Source: Aureobasidium sp. EXF-3400
Taxonomy: Eukaryota > Ascomycota > Dothideomycetes > Dothideales > Saccotheciaceae
Assembly: GCA_024195585.1 (NCBI GenBank)
Contig: SWBL01000259.1
Coordinates: forward strand, 1-64,000
Direction of reading: 5' to 3'
DNA length: 64,000 bases
Below, piece after piece: positions 54,097 to 64,000 of this stretch (its first letter is position 1; the number at the start of each line of letters is the position of its first letter). Under the pieces are notes generated by a model. It saw nothing but the letters and a program-made list of their open reading frames with translations, did not search any database and was not told where the DNA came from. A program made the translations under genes and the position numbers.

Positions 54097-56092
54097 GGTC
54101 TCAACAGCCACAATCTACCGGGCACAATCAATAATTGCTGGTGATGCGAATTGTACAGAATGCATAAAGTCGATCCAGGTAGATCTCGCTCGGCAAGCCG
54201 TGAAGACATACTTTGAGGCCACTTTTCGTTCGGCACCGATGCAGGTCGTCTCTACACTTGATGGACGTCCTCATGATAGCATACAAGCACTACAATCTTC
54301 TTGTCCAGAAGATGCACACTCGGACACCGGTCTTAATTTCCGGGTCCGAAAACGCGCCCCCTGCCTCCAGTCATCAGAATGATTCTTGATGCCTGCCAGA
54401 TCCTGACTCGAGTTGCGAGTAGTTAAGGACCACGACACTATTAGGCCTGTTGCGCGGAGAAAACTGAAGCATCCGCGTAGGCTCTAATATCAGGGAGCTC
54501 AAAATACCTGTGAAGCCTCGCCTCATGCATAGCTGCCTTGGATGCAACCACCAAGGCTAAGGGGACTTGGGGATTATGTACGGTTTATCAACCCAGTCAT
54601 CCATAGAAAGATTTATTTACAATCTCATCGTTTCATCGTGCACCATGTTTATGGCCTTTTGAACATCGGCGACTTAAGTTATGATTGAGGAATGATTTGC
54701 GGGTATTTTCGTCTGGAGTCATGATGCAAGCTGAGTTATGGCACTCCAGGGTGATTTTGAAGCACTGATCATAAACCCATCTTTTTGATTTCTTGTCGCC
54801 CTTATGGCTGGTCGCGTGAGAATAGATATAAATGGAGCTGTCATTCTTAATACTAGAGACAAGATAAAAGTGAGTACAACCAGGCAGGGTAGAGGCCGTT
54901 GCGACCATGACCCTGTCTCAATATTTACCTGTCTCTCGTTCGATGCCGTCTACATCGGGGAAGGCGGTATCATTATGTTCGGTGAATTCTCAGACGAATA
55001 TCGTCCTCAGAATCATCACCATAGATATAGAAGGGATGCAAAAGGCGAGTTAGATCTTGCGAGGGGTTTGTGTGATATTCATTGTTACCATGTATGCAAG
55101 CCTACCAGAAATCCTGGCAGATCCACTGACAAGATGTGTCCTTTCTGCCTCTCCTAAGGAGATGACAATGAGTTCACATGCTTGCGAACATTGATCTTCT
55201 TGAATATAGCTTCTGAAACAATATCACCATTGTACCCACGACTCGTACAGCAAGCAGTTGACCTCGGAGATGCATCGGGGCATACCGGGTGGAAGGGAGA
55301 CTCCTATCAAGCTTTCAGTTGCCAACAGTCCGGCGTAGCAGAAGAGTGCACGCACGTCTTTTGATCGGCCGCTGCCATTCTACAGTATCATCATATCCAC
55401 TCTTTGTACGCTCGCCCGGCTCGGCGTTATTTCTGATTTGCAAGTGTTTCGCGAATTGTCGGGTGCAAGTAAGCAGGACAACGTGGCAGCTCGAGAGTCT
55501 TCTTCAGCCTCTAAGAAACGTTATCCCGCAGGGAGCCGTCGTGTAACTCGTGTCCGATCGACCGCGCCAGATAACCAGTGATGGTTGAGAGCTGGTCGTC
55601 TGGCAGCGCGACGTCAGTGTGGATGATTGGCCTGCTCTTTGTCCTAAATGGAGCTCAACCTCGTAAATCACCAACTTCCATATCAGATGTTCTGGCAGTA
55701 TGACATGATTGGCCGATAGGTAGCTCAACCGAAGCAAGAAACCTGGCAATGCTTTGCGGTGAAGCCTGAATTTGCAGGTCAGTTTTCGACTCCTCTTCTC
55801 AAGCTGTGTTCTGCATGTCAACACGCAGCTTTTGAAAGTAGTCACAAAGCATGTCACACAATTGAACAGGGTGAATGATGGAAAAGATAAATCTCATAGC
55901 ATTCATAAATATATTTTGATAAGCTCAAGCTTATTGCTGGTATCCCACCGTCTATAGTTCAGCGCCATTCATGCTCCTGCTGTATGTAAAGAAAAGTAGA
56001 ATAGAAAAACTCCATAGGCCAAAGTCAACACCTCCTGGGTGGATATGATATCAAACGGAAACAAGAAAACGCCAGAATGCTTTTCAAACATC
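54097..56092. other. Gene-poor block with a glycosyltransferase relic
   Basis: About 2 kb between two convergent genes. A decayed GT2-like fragment lies on the minus strand at about 54633-54960. A plus-strand 117-codon frame at 54804-55157 is the antisense of that fragment. Nothing else was recognised; the right-hand 150 bp are probably the 3' UTR of the HAD gene. Confidence 0.6.
54633..54960 (-). pseudogene. Relic of a GT2-family glycosyltransferase gene
   Basis: A minus-strand frame reads STLPGCTHFYLVSSIKND and then KSKRWVYDQCFKITL, matching STLSGRTSFYRASLIQND and NLTRWVYDQGFQITL of the intact GT2 gene at 42433-43857, in the same order and spacing. The similarity continues through IMTPDENTRKSFLNH (intact IMTTLETSPRMFLHQ). 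The catalytic QCCRW has become NLSRR, a TGA interrupts the upstream part at 54918-54920, and the frame ends a few codons after the QxxRW position. N-terminal and C-terminal membrane helices are not found nearby. This is a non-functional remnant of a diverged paralogue, not a recent copy. Confidence 0.8.
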
Positions 56093-57574
56093 TTACTCGA
56101 TAGCGGAGTGGTCCTGGCTACCGGAGAAGACGGGGTTGACCTTGTCAGAGCTCCACTCGAACTTGAAATCCTGGCCAAGCTCCTTGCGCATGGCAGTCTT
56201 GACGGCTTCAAGGACGTTGACGAAGACACCGAAGCTGGCAGGGTTGTTCTCGTCATTGTCACCACCCTGGAAGACACCAGTGCGGACAAGGCAAGTGTTC
56301 CAGCCGTACATGTTACCACCAATGATATCGGAGGCGGGGTTGTCACCAACCATGTAGATGTTCTCAGGGAGCTTCTCCTCACCGTGGATCTGCTCCATCC
56401 AGCTGGTCATGACCTCGTCGGCATACTTGTAAGTAGCCAATTCGGGCTTACCGTAGACGACACGCTCAAGGTCGACGCCAGTGAGGGCCTTGTACATAGC
56501 CTCAAGACCGATACGGAAGGCGCCCTGGGACATACGAGGGTAGGGGTGCTCGCTGGGGCACAAAAGATCACCCTGAGAGAAGTAGATGGGGATACGCTGG
56601 CTGACAGGGTCCTTGGCGACGGTACCGAAGCGACCGTTCTCAGACTTCAACAGGTCGACAATGATCTGCATGTCGGTAGCGTAGTCGCGAGAGTCAGAGA
56701 AGACCATGATGGCGTCGATGTTGATCTTGGAGAAGTCGCGAGGGCGAGAAGTGGCACGCTCCTCATCGGTGAAGACACGGAAAGGAGCAATGGTAGGGTC
56801 CCAGGCGATGATGTCGTTGGGGACGACGATGTCCTTGAAGCCGTACTCCTCAGCAACCTCACGGCACTTGTAGCCCTCACCACCGACGACGAGGACAGTG
56901 TTGTAGTACTCGGAAAGAGCTCTCATAGGAGTGTGAGACTGGATGAACTGGTCGACGGCGACGGGGTTGCCGAGAATCTTGGACAGCTGCTCGCAACGAG
57001 GGATCTCGCGCTTACCGGAACCGTTGGTAAGGAAGATGTGAGGGATCTTGATGCCGAGCTCGTTGTCACCGTTGAGGATCTCCAGAGCACGCTTGCCCTC
57101 AGGGATCAAGCGGTCACCGTGAACGAGGACACCATCAATGTCGAAAGCGAAAGCCATGTTCTTGGCAGCGTTGACCTTCTCGCCGGACAGGTCCTGGATT
57201 TGGGATGCCAGGATGTCACGAGTAGGCTGAATTGGGGGCATGCCAGGGCGACCAGACTTGGCATCAGGGTAGTGGACCGATGAGAGACGGGATTGTCTCT
57301 TGGAACGGGGAATGGGGAGAGATGCACCGAAGGAGTTGCGGGATCCTCTGCGGTCCTTCATCGAAGGAGAGAGGGAGAGCTGGTGCATGAAGGGAGAGGG
57401 GTCTGCAATGCTGCTACGGGTGGCAGGAACCTCGACTGATCTGTCAGTACCAGGCTCCATACCGGGAACAGGCAAGCTGGCGCCATAGCTGGAACCGACT
57501 GCCTGGCTGTTTGTTCTTTGCTGCTGGGCAGGCTGAGCCTCAACGTTGAGGTCGGAATCTTCAAAAGCAGGCAT
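56093..57574 (-). CDS. HAD-superfamily hydrolase, CECR5 type (class IIA)
   Basis: Predicted phosphatase of the TIGR01456/CECR5 group (budding-yeast Ykr070w relatives), often mitochondrial; substrate unknown. Single exon, 493 residues. The first 120 residues are Ser/Pro-rich and low in order (SRNSFGASLPIPRSKRQSRL). HAD motif I is FAFDIDGVLVHGDRLIPEGK (about 141), motif II is HIFLTNGSG, and the C-terminal motifs are VYGKPELATYKYADEVM and YMVGDNPASDIIGGNMYGWN. It ends FSGSQDHSAIE. Codon choice is strongly biased (C- and G-ending), which suggests high expression and explains a 414-codon antisense frame across the gene. Confidence 0.9.
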   Translation of the reverse strand: MPAFEDSDLNVEAQPAQQQRTNSQAVGSSYGASLPVPGMEPGTDRSVEVPATRSSIADPSPFMHQLSLSPSMKDRRGSRNSFGASLPIPRSKRQSRLSSVHYPDAKSGRPGMPPIQPTRDILASQIQDLSGEKVNAAKNMAFAFDIDGVLVHGDRLIPEGKRALEILNGDNELGIKIPHIFLTNGSGKREIPRCEQLSKILGNPVAVDQFIQSHTPMRALSEYYNTVLVVGGEGYKCREVAEEYGFKDIVVPNDIIAWDPTIAPFRVFTDEERATSRPRDFSKINIDAIMVFSDSRDYATDMQIIVDLLKSENGRFGTVAKDPVSQRIPIYFSQGDLLCPSEHPYPRMSQGAFRIGLEAMYKALTGVDLERVVYGKPELATYKYADEVMTSWMEQIHGEEKLPENIYMVGDNPASDIIGGNMYGWNTCLVRTGVFQGGDNDENNPASFGVFVNVLEAVKTAMRKELGQDFKFEWSSDKVNPVFSGSQDHSAIE

Positions 57575-58354
57575 GATGGAGGATGTGTGAGATGGTATGG
57601 AGAGATGGAGAGTAGAGAAGAGGGAAGAGAGATAAGAGGAGGATGGATAGTTATGCTAAATCAGCAAGAGAGGGAAGGAGTGATCGTATATTCTGCGTCA
57701 GTGGGGGGTCGTTGGGTTTGCTTATGTATATTCGTAGATCGGGGCCAAATTAACGCTGAATCAGAGCCCGTACAGCAACGAGAATGCTCTGACAAGGGGG
57801 TATCCACCAGTGGCATCATCGCCGGTGTCAACAAAAATGTTTCGAATTTTTTTGACTCGGAAGCCATTCAGCAATGACGAAGGTTGGAACAAGCTAGAGG
57901 ACCCTTGTGCCGAGCCACGAGGCAGCAAAACTCCTGGCGCAGCCGAAAACGCCTCTTTCTGAGGCAAAAGCGCCCTTTGGCTTGAAGGCGTTGATGCCGA
58001 AACGGTTGTTGTGAGGCGGTTTAAGGTTTAGGGTTTTGTTGACCATCCGAGACGGGCTGGGCGTCGACGTCAGCGCCCTTGCATATTTCCAGAAATTGGT
58101 GCACGGTGAGCACCGTGGTGGATACTGAGCTCCCCAACGACTGTTTTGAGTCCCCTGACCGCTTTGGAAATTTGTTGTATGACGTTGCTCTTGTCTTTGC
58201 TCGGAGCGAGGTCGTGGCAGCATGTCGGTGGGACACCTGGGCCAGTAAATAATACCTCATGGCCGAGGATTGAGTGAGATCTTTTTTCGTCTTCTGCATA
58301 TCATACATTTTGTCCCTTTCTATACCCAAAGTAATAACCAATTCGAACATCACC
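57575..58354. other. Divergent promoter region of the HAD and aldo-keto reductase genes
   Basis: 780 bp between start codons. It contains AGGTTTAGGG at about 58024-58033 on the plus strand, a telomere-box-like motif found in some fungal promoters; significance is uncertain. No gene was seen. Confidence 0.5.
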
Positions 58355-59427
58355 ATGTCTGCCGGAATCACTCGCACTCTCAACAACGGCGTCAAGATCC
58401 CTGGTAAGTTCTGCCCAGGTTCCTGCGAAACCAAGCTTCAATCACTAACCACGAGCTATAGCCGTTGGCTTCGGTACCTTTGCCAACGAGGGCTCCAAGG
58501 GCGAGTCTTACAAGGCCGCTCTGCACGCACTGAAGACCGGTTACAGACACCTTGACTGTGCCTGGTTCTACCAGAACGAGGACGAGGTTGGCGCCGCTGT
58601 TCGCGACTTCCTCAAGGAGGACTCCAGCGTCAAGCGTGAGGACATCTTCGTTTGCACAAAGGTGTGGAACCACCTTCACGAGCCCGAGGAGGTCAAGTGG
58701 TCTTTCCAGAACTCGCTCGACAACCTCGGTCTGGATTACATTGACTTGTTCCTTGTTCACTGGCCAATCGCTGCCGAGAAGGACGACAAGAACATGCCCA
58801 AGTTGAACGAGAAGGGTCAATATATCATCAAGGAGGAGTTGACCAAGAACCCCGAGCCCACCTGGAGAGCAATGGAGGAGATCTACTCATCTGGCAAGGC
58901 CAAGGCCATTGGTGTTTCCAACTGGACCATCGACGGTCTCAAGCAGCTCATGACTTTCGCCAAGGTCAAGCCTACTGTCAATCAGATCGAGATCCACCCC
59001 TTCCTGCCCAACACCGAGTTGGTCGACTACTGCTTCTCGCAGGATATCATGCCCGCCGCTTACTCGCCCCTCGGTTCGCAAAACCAGGTTCCTAACACTG
59101 GTGAGAAGGTCAACACCAACCCCGTTCTCAATGAGATCGCCGAGAAGGGAGGCAACACTCTTGCTCAGGTCCTCATTGCATGGGGTCTGAGAAGAGGTTA
59201 CGTTGTGCTTCCCAAGAGCTCCACTCCCTCAAGAATCGACAGCAACTTCAAGAGCATCGAGCTTAGCGACGCCGACTTCGAGGCTGTCAACAAGGTTGCT
59301 GAGGGTCGCCACACTCGTTTCGTCAACATGAAGGACACTTTCGGTTACGATGTCTGGTAAGTCGTATCGATTCACACTTGGAGGAATTCGAACTAACATG
59401 CACCGCAGGCCTCAAGAGTCCTCGTAA
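58355..59427 (+). CDS. Aldo-keto reductase (Gcy1/GldB-like)
   Basis: NADPH-dependent cytosolic oxidoreductase. Exons are 58355-58403, 58462-59356 and 59409-59427; introns of 58 and 52 nt; 320 residues. The first exon encodes MSAGITRTLNNGVKIP; the 19-nt last exon encodes PQESS after GYDVW. The AKR tetrad is present: Asp48 and Tyr53 in HLDCAWFYQNEDEVG, Lys83 in VCTKVWNHLHEPEEV, His116 in DLFLVHWP. The cofactor loop VLPKSSTPSRIDSNFKSIEL is typical of NADPH enzymes. Closest by eye to fungal glycerol dehydrogenases/L-glyceraldehyde reductases (Gcy1, GldB, GaaD), so glycerol or sugar-acid metabolism is likely, but substrate cannot be fixed from sequence. Confidence 0.9.
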
Positions 59428-60286
59428 ACGAGTCGAATTAGCCCGACGACCAATGATCGAACAGATCCGATTCGAATTTTCACGTCCTGGTGACGGAAGG
59501 CAGAGGCGCATTGGCGAACACACCAAAAGTTTGTTTGGCTTGTGACAACCGGTAGCTGGTCCTACCAAAGACCGGCGAGATGGAGAAATGTTCTCATGAA
59601 AGAGTTACTTATTGTTGATACCAATATGATTGCACGTTTTCTTTTCCTTGGGCCTGTCTTTTCATGTGAAAACGATCATCATTCCTACAATACAAGGATG
59701 CTGTGATGACTTTTTGCTTTGGAGCTTTCTCCGCATCAAGTCTACAAGTACCAGAGCAGCTAACAGGATTGTCAAACAGTAGCTCCGGCCTAGGTCTACT
59801 TGTCTCAATACGTGGCTGTTAGCTCACGTCCAGACGATGTTGATGAGATGAAGACGATGCTTTGTATATGTAGTAGATGCGATTCTTTTTGCTTATGAAC
59901 GAACTAAGTCGCGAATGGTCGGGAATAACACTCTGAGACACCAAAGTCTGGGGTGGCTCAAACTTGCTGCGAGATCGACGCCAAGCTGCTTTGGGCACAA
60001 TGTCCATCGTACAAGCGTTCCCGTGGGATCCCGGGCGAGCTCATCTATTACGAAAGACGCCGAGTTTAAAGAGTAAAAGCAATCATCTTCAGAGATTCTC
60101 GCGATGCTAGAGATCAAGCGTACTTCAGATATCCCCGATCTGTTGAGTTATTCTGAACTTGCAGTGGCTTGCTGGAAAAGCAGCCACATATAAGACCAAG
60201 CTAAAGGTGAGATTCGAAACATGCTGTAGAAATACAAGGAATGTAACTGTGTACAAGAAGTTGAAGTGGACGTGTATTGCATTCGA
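59428..60286. other. Intergenic between convergent genes, 859 bp
   Basis: 3' UTRs of the aldo-keto reductase and ETF-QO genes. Short minus-strand frames at 59819-60117 carry no motif. Confidence 0.6.
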
Positions 60287-62296
60287 TCAAGTCATAACGT
60301 ATTTGGGACCTTCGCCACCCTGTTCGATCGAATTAGTAGATGGACTGGGTACACCTAGGATTGACACATACCTGAGGAGTTCTCCAGGTAATATCCTGGT
60401 CCGGAACCTTGATATCACAGGTTTTGCAATGTACACAGCTAAGTACTGGATTAGCAGGATTCCAGCTGGAGCGTACGGATTGACTTACTTCTGGGAGTTG
60501 ATTTGGAATCTTACACCGAGCGGCTTGCTGTCGTCCTCAATATATTCATACACACCAGCAGGACAGAATCTGTTTTCAACGCCTTGGTACTTGGGATATT
60601 CCAGCTCGGCGTGCTTGTCCCAGTCTTCCACATGCAAGTGACATGGTTGGTCCTCTTCGTGGTTTGTGCCGGTCCTGCTGACACTGGTCAAGATGTCGAA
60701 GCTGATCTTGCCATCTGGCTTGGGGTATTGAATCTTTGGGCAGTCCGCAGCTAGCTTGGTAGCTCCATGATCGGTACCACCATGTTTGATGGTCCATGGT
60801 ACTCTACCTTTGAAGAGATATGCTTCGAGTCCGGAATACATGATGCCACCATAGAGCTTCAGTGGTGAGTGGAATGAAGGTCTCATGTTGCGAACCTCCT
60901 TCAACTCTTTCCAGATGGTTGAAGAGCGTAGCTTGTCTTCATAATCGTACAAGAACACAGGACTCGAATCGTCTGCTTCACGCAGAGCAGAGAAGGCAGC
61001 TTCTGCAGCAAGCATACCTGAACGCATGGCGGTATGCGTGCCCTTGATCTTGGGTACGTTAAGGAAACCAGCAGTGTCACCAATCAGAGCTCCACCCGGG
61101 AATGCACACTTCGGGATAGACTGGAAGCCACCCTCATTAAGTGTGCGAGCGCCGTAAGAGATGCACTTGCCGCCTTCCAGGTATTTGCTGTACATAGGGT
61201 GGTGCTTCATCTTCTGGAACTCGCCATAAGGAGCCAGCCAGGGGTTAGGGTAGTCGAGGCCAACAACCAGACCGATACTGACTAGATTCTCACCGAAGTG
61301 GTACATCCAGCCACCGCCATATGTATCAGCAGGTAGCGGGTAGCCCATGGAGTGGACGACCAAACCCTTTTCGAACTTTGCGGGATCAATCTCCCAGACT
61401 TCCTTGATACCAAGACCGTATGTTTGAGGTTGGCTGTCTCTCCTTAGATCAAACTTCTTTGTTACTTGTTTGGTCAAGCTTCCATGGCAGCCCTCGCCAA
61501 GCAGGGTAACTCGAGCATGGAACTCCATGCCACGCTCAAAGGAATCCTTGGGCTTGCCGTTACGACCAACACCCAAGTCGTTTGTGGCGACACCTTTCAC
61601 TGAACCATCGGAGTTGTAAAGTACTTCCGAGGCTGCGAAACCAGGGTAGATTTCGACGCCAATTTCTTCTGCTCTTTCTCCTAGCCATTTTGTGAATTGA
61701 TTGAGAGAAATGATGTAGTTGCCGTGGTTGTTCATCTGAGGTGGGGCGGGGATGGGTATTGAGTATGACTTTGTGAGGAAACGCATACGGTCTGTGGTAG
61801 CGGGTGTGATGTGCTCGTAGCGATTGGGGTTGTCCGGAGAGTTCCAGTCAGGAAGCAGCTCGTCCAGGGCCGAAGGTTCAACAACGTTTCCAGACACGAT
61901 ATGATCACCCAATTCGCCAGCCTTTTCCAGCAGCAAGACACGGAAGTCGTCGTTGCCAGCTTCATTGGCGAGCTGCTTCAGGCGGATGGCAGCGCTGAGA
62001 CCAGCAGGGCCACCTCCAACAATGCAAACATCGACCTGGTCACTTTCTCTCTCGATGTCGGCAGGGTTAAAGGAGTCATCCGGGGTGGCAAGACGTGCAC
62101 GTGATGTGAGCGAGAAAGGACGGCGCTGTCCTGCACGGAAAACTGCGGGACGACGAGAGGCTACTGAGTTGTTTCGCAGAGGGGCGAAGGAAGTGGCAGT
62201 TATGGGACGCAGGGTCGAGGGTCGGAACAGACGAGCATCGTGGACCAAAGCTCGGCCGAGAGTGGTGGCGGAGGGTAGATTAGTGACGGACGGCAT
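60287..62296 (-). CDS. etfdh: Electron transfer flavoprotein-ubiquinone oxidoreductase
   Basis: Mitochondrial inner-membrane flavoprotein that passes electrons from ETF (fatty-acid and amino-acid oxidation) to ubiquinone. Exons are 62296-60489, 60438-60372 and 60319-60287; introns of 50 and 52 nt; 635 residues. The start MPSVTNLPSATT leads an Arg/Ser-rich presequence; a GTG nine codons upstream is not used. FAD site VCIVGGGPAGLSAAIRLKQL; membrane/ubiquinone region LGIKEVWEIDPAKFEKGL and HTAMRSGMLAAEAAF; the 4Fe-4S ligands are Cys in NRFCPAGVYEY and, after intron 1, NCVHCKTCDIKVPDQDI. The last exon supplies GGEGPKYVMT. Without splicing the last three cluster cysteines would be lost, which supports the model. 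It is divergent from the SR gene. Confidence 0.95.
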
Positions 62297-62677
62297 GGTT
62301 GGCGACACGAAGGTTGAAGGCACGGGAAGTGCGAGAGAGGCAGGTGTTATAAGCAGAGCCTTGTCGCCGGGTGCTGAGGAGAGCCTCGGCTGAGTGGGAT
62401 TGATGCTCTCGGTCTACAACTTCCCGTCGATGATGAGCATCCAAAAAGAAGCCGTCGCTGACCTCGGCGCATGTGATTGGCTGTGGTAGTTACGCCGCCA
62501 CCCGCACTTGTGCCAAGCGCTCTGAGTCTGTCCGTCGTCGTGAACGTCGTCGACGCAGCGTCGCTGCCTTCGATCGCTCCGTCCGTCTCTATCGCTTGCC
62601 CAACAAGTCAGCGCCATCACCCGGCTTCCTTGTTACGGATCTGGTTCCTTCGTCCTTTTTGACTCATCCAAATCATC
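62297..62677. promoter_or_regulatory. Bidirectional promoter of etfdh and the SR-protein gene
   Basis: 381 bp separate the two start codons. No TATA-like element is obvious, which is usual for divergent housekeeping pairs. Confidence 0.5.
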
Positions 62678-64000
62678 ATGGGCGACGTGTCTTCGACCCG
62701 ACTCTATCTGGGAAATCTCCCGCGCAATGGTACGCTTCTGCTCGTGTAGCTGGCCTGAGCATTGAGGATCTGGAAACCGCCTGGACTCCTCTGAACCCTC
62801 TGCGCAAGCCTGCCCTGGATGATGGCACCCCGCTAATCGGATTCGTGCTCTAGCCACCAAGGCCGATGTCGAGAACCACTTTGCCAGCCATGGAACTGGT
62901 GAGATCACCGAGATCAAGCTCATGAACGGCTTCGGCTTCCTCGAATACAAGGACGCCATGGACGCCCGCGACGTCGTTCCTGGTGAGTCTCTCGGCTCTT
63001 GTACGCAACCGCTCACTACTTTATTGTCTCCGCTAACTCGCCCTCTGGGTAGCCTTCCGTACGTTCAACCAGCTTCGGCTACATCGTAAACCCCGCGAGC
63101 TTGTCCTCTTACTGACCATCCCGTAGACGGTTCCGACTTTATGGGTGAGCGCCTGGTTGTGCAGTTTGCTCGTGGCTCTACTCGTCCTCGCGAGTACGGT
63201 CACTCTGAGCAGCGCGCCCCTCCTCGTCCGCGCCGTACTGTTCACCGCATGTCCATCTCTGGCCTTCCTTTCGAAACCAGCTGGCAGGTTAGCAATCTCC
63301 CTTCGATGCACACTTTCTTTTGCCCGGCCGTTTCCTCTTCCTTTTGTCTTTTGTCTTGCGTCGCCCACATCGCGCCCTGATTTTACTGGTGTTGGATCAT
63401 CTTGCTTCTTGCTTTGGACATTCTTACTCAGCCCACCTTGGACCTGGACTCACATTGGCCCTTATAGGATCTCAAGGACTTTGCTCGCCAGCCCGGCCTT
63501 GACGTTGTTTACTCCGAAGTTGGGCGTGACCGCGATGGCAGCGGTAACGGAAAAGGGTGAGTACTCTTGCTATGGCCAACAACCAGCCTCGCTCTGACCG
63601 CCTGAACTAGTTTTGTCGAATACGAGACCGCTGCCGACTTGGTTTCTGCCGTGGAGAAACTAGACGGACAGGAGTTCAAGGGAGCCACTGTCCGCTGCAT
63701 TTCTGATGTAAGTCCTCACATCGCGACTGGTCGATGATCCTCTCACACCGCGATGCAGACTCAGTCCGAGATTCCTCGTATGCCACCCCCGCCTCCTCGC
63801 GACCACCGCTACCGTTCACGCTCGCCTCCCCACCGTCGTGGCGGCGGTGGTTACGGCGCACCTCCAATGGATGACTACTATGACCGTAGAGGTCCTCCCC
63901 GTGGCGCTGGTGGTTACAGTCCTCGTCGTGATGACGGCTACCGCCGCAGAAGTCCTCCACCTCGCTACTATGACGATCGTAGAGACCCCTACGCTCGTTC
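62678..64000 (+). CDS. srp2: SR-family splicing factor (Srp2-like), 3' end cut by window edge
   Basis: Two-RRM SR protein acting in pre-mRNA splicing. Exons are 62678-62729, 62854-62982, 63053-63058 (6 nt), 63127-63287, 63468-63556, 63611-63707 and 63759 to the edge; phases close throughout. RRM1: STRLYLGNLPRN-ATKADVE, then EIKLMNGFGFLEYKDAMDA. The microexon encodes the Phe and parts of its neighbours in VVPAFHGSDFMGERLVVQF. RRM2: RMSISGLPFETSWQ-DLKDFA, NGKGFVEYETAADLVSAVEK. The tail is Arg/Ser/Pro/Gly/Tyr-rich (RSRSPPHRRGGGG). Introns of 124, 70, 68, 180, 54 and 51 nt; intron-rich SR genes are often autoregulated by alternative splicing, which is inference here. Confidence 0.9.

Noticed and set aside
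54804..55157. 117-codon plus-strand frame in the gene-poor block
   Set aside because: It is the antisense of the GT2 relic; the minus strand explains the sequence better.
56039..57283. 414-codon plus-strand open frame
   Set aside because: It is antisense to the HAD hydrolase gene; strong codon bias of that gene removes stops on the other strand. No motif in its translation.
58021..58040. Interstitial telomere repeat (AGGTTTAGGGTTTT)
   Set aside because: Only about one and a half telomere-like units, located in a promoter; more likely a short promoter motif or chance.

Overview
This window is nuclear DNA from a filamentous ascomycete (Pezizomycotina; a Dothideomycete is my best guess, from gene content and style rather than any marker gene). 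The evidence is short GT-AG introns of about 45-180 nt, mostly with CTAAC/CTGAC-type branch points, standard-code reading frames, and fungal-specific families: a Ran1-type kinase, Sch9, Rsc7, Def1, a Pho85-type cyclin, a GT2 polysaccharide synthase, trimethyllysine dioxygenase and the DUF2945 family. Gene models were joined by hand. Exon phases were checked for every intron-containing model, and total lengths come out as multiples of three.

Layout. 1-2966: 5' end of ribosomal protein L7 (minus), ESCRT-II Snf8 (plus), a multi-pass membrane protein (minus). 4972-6213: Ran1-like kinase, followed by a gene-poor stretch of about 5 kb. 11199-14757: Prp4 splicing kinase, a small mitochondrial membrane protein, and a DUF2945/AT-hook protein. 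16592-20130: Sch9 kinase and an orphan ORF. 20922-31158: Rsc7, a fungal 7TM receptor-like protein, trimethyllysine dioxygenase (11 exons), proteasome Rpt5, and a peroxisomal type-2 enoyl-CoA hydratase. 31159-35603: gene-poor, repeat-bearing block. 35604-40524: cyclin and an HMT1-type ABC transporter. 40525-42432: second repeat block. 42433-54096: GT2 glycosyltransferase, galactokinase, membrane protein, Def1, and a helical-repeat protein. 54097-56092: gene-poor block with a GT2 relic. 56093-64000: CECR5-type HAD hydrolase, aldo-keto reductase, ETF-ubiquinone oxidoreductase, and an SR splicing protein cut by the window edge.

Most genes are unrelated housekeeping functions. There is no secondary-metabolite cluster, transposase or CRISPR. 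One loose metabolic thread is fatty-acid oxidation: carnitine synthesis (TMLH), peroxisomal hydratase and ETF-QO. Prp4 and the SR protein are both splicing factors, and the SR gene itself carries a 6-nt exon.

The least explained DNA lies in the gene-poor blocks. It comprises a 42-bp-periodic array of palindromes (about 32.0-32.7 kb), a tandem array with a unit of about 95 bp (about 41.66-42.14 kb) whose unit is also found near 31.75 and 32.81 kb, an interrupted tRNA-like gene (33.68-33.84 kb), and a decayed second copy of the GT2 gene (about 54.6-55.0 kb).
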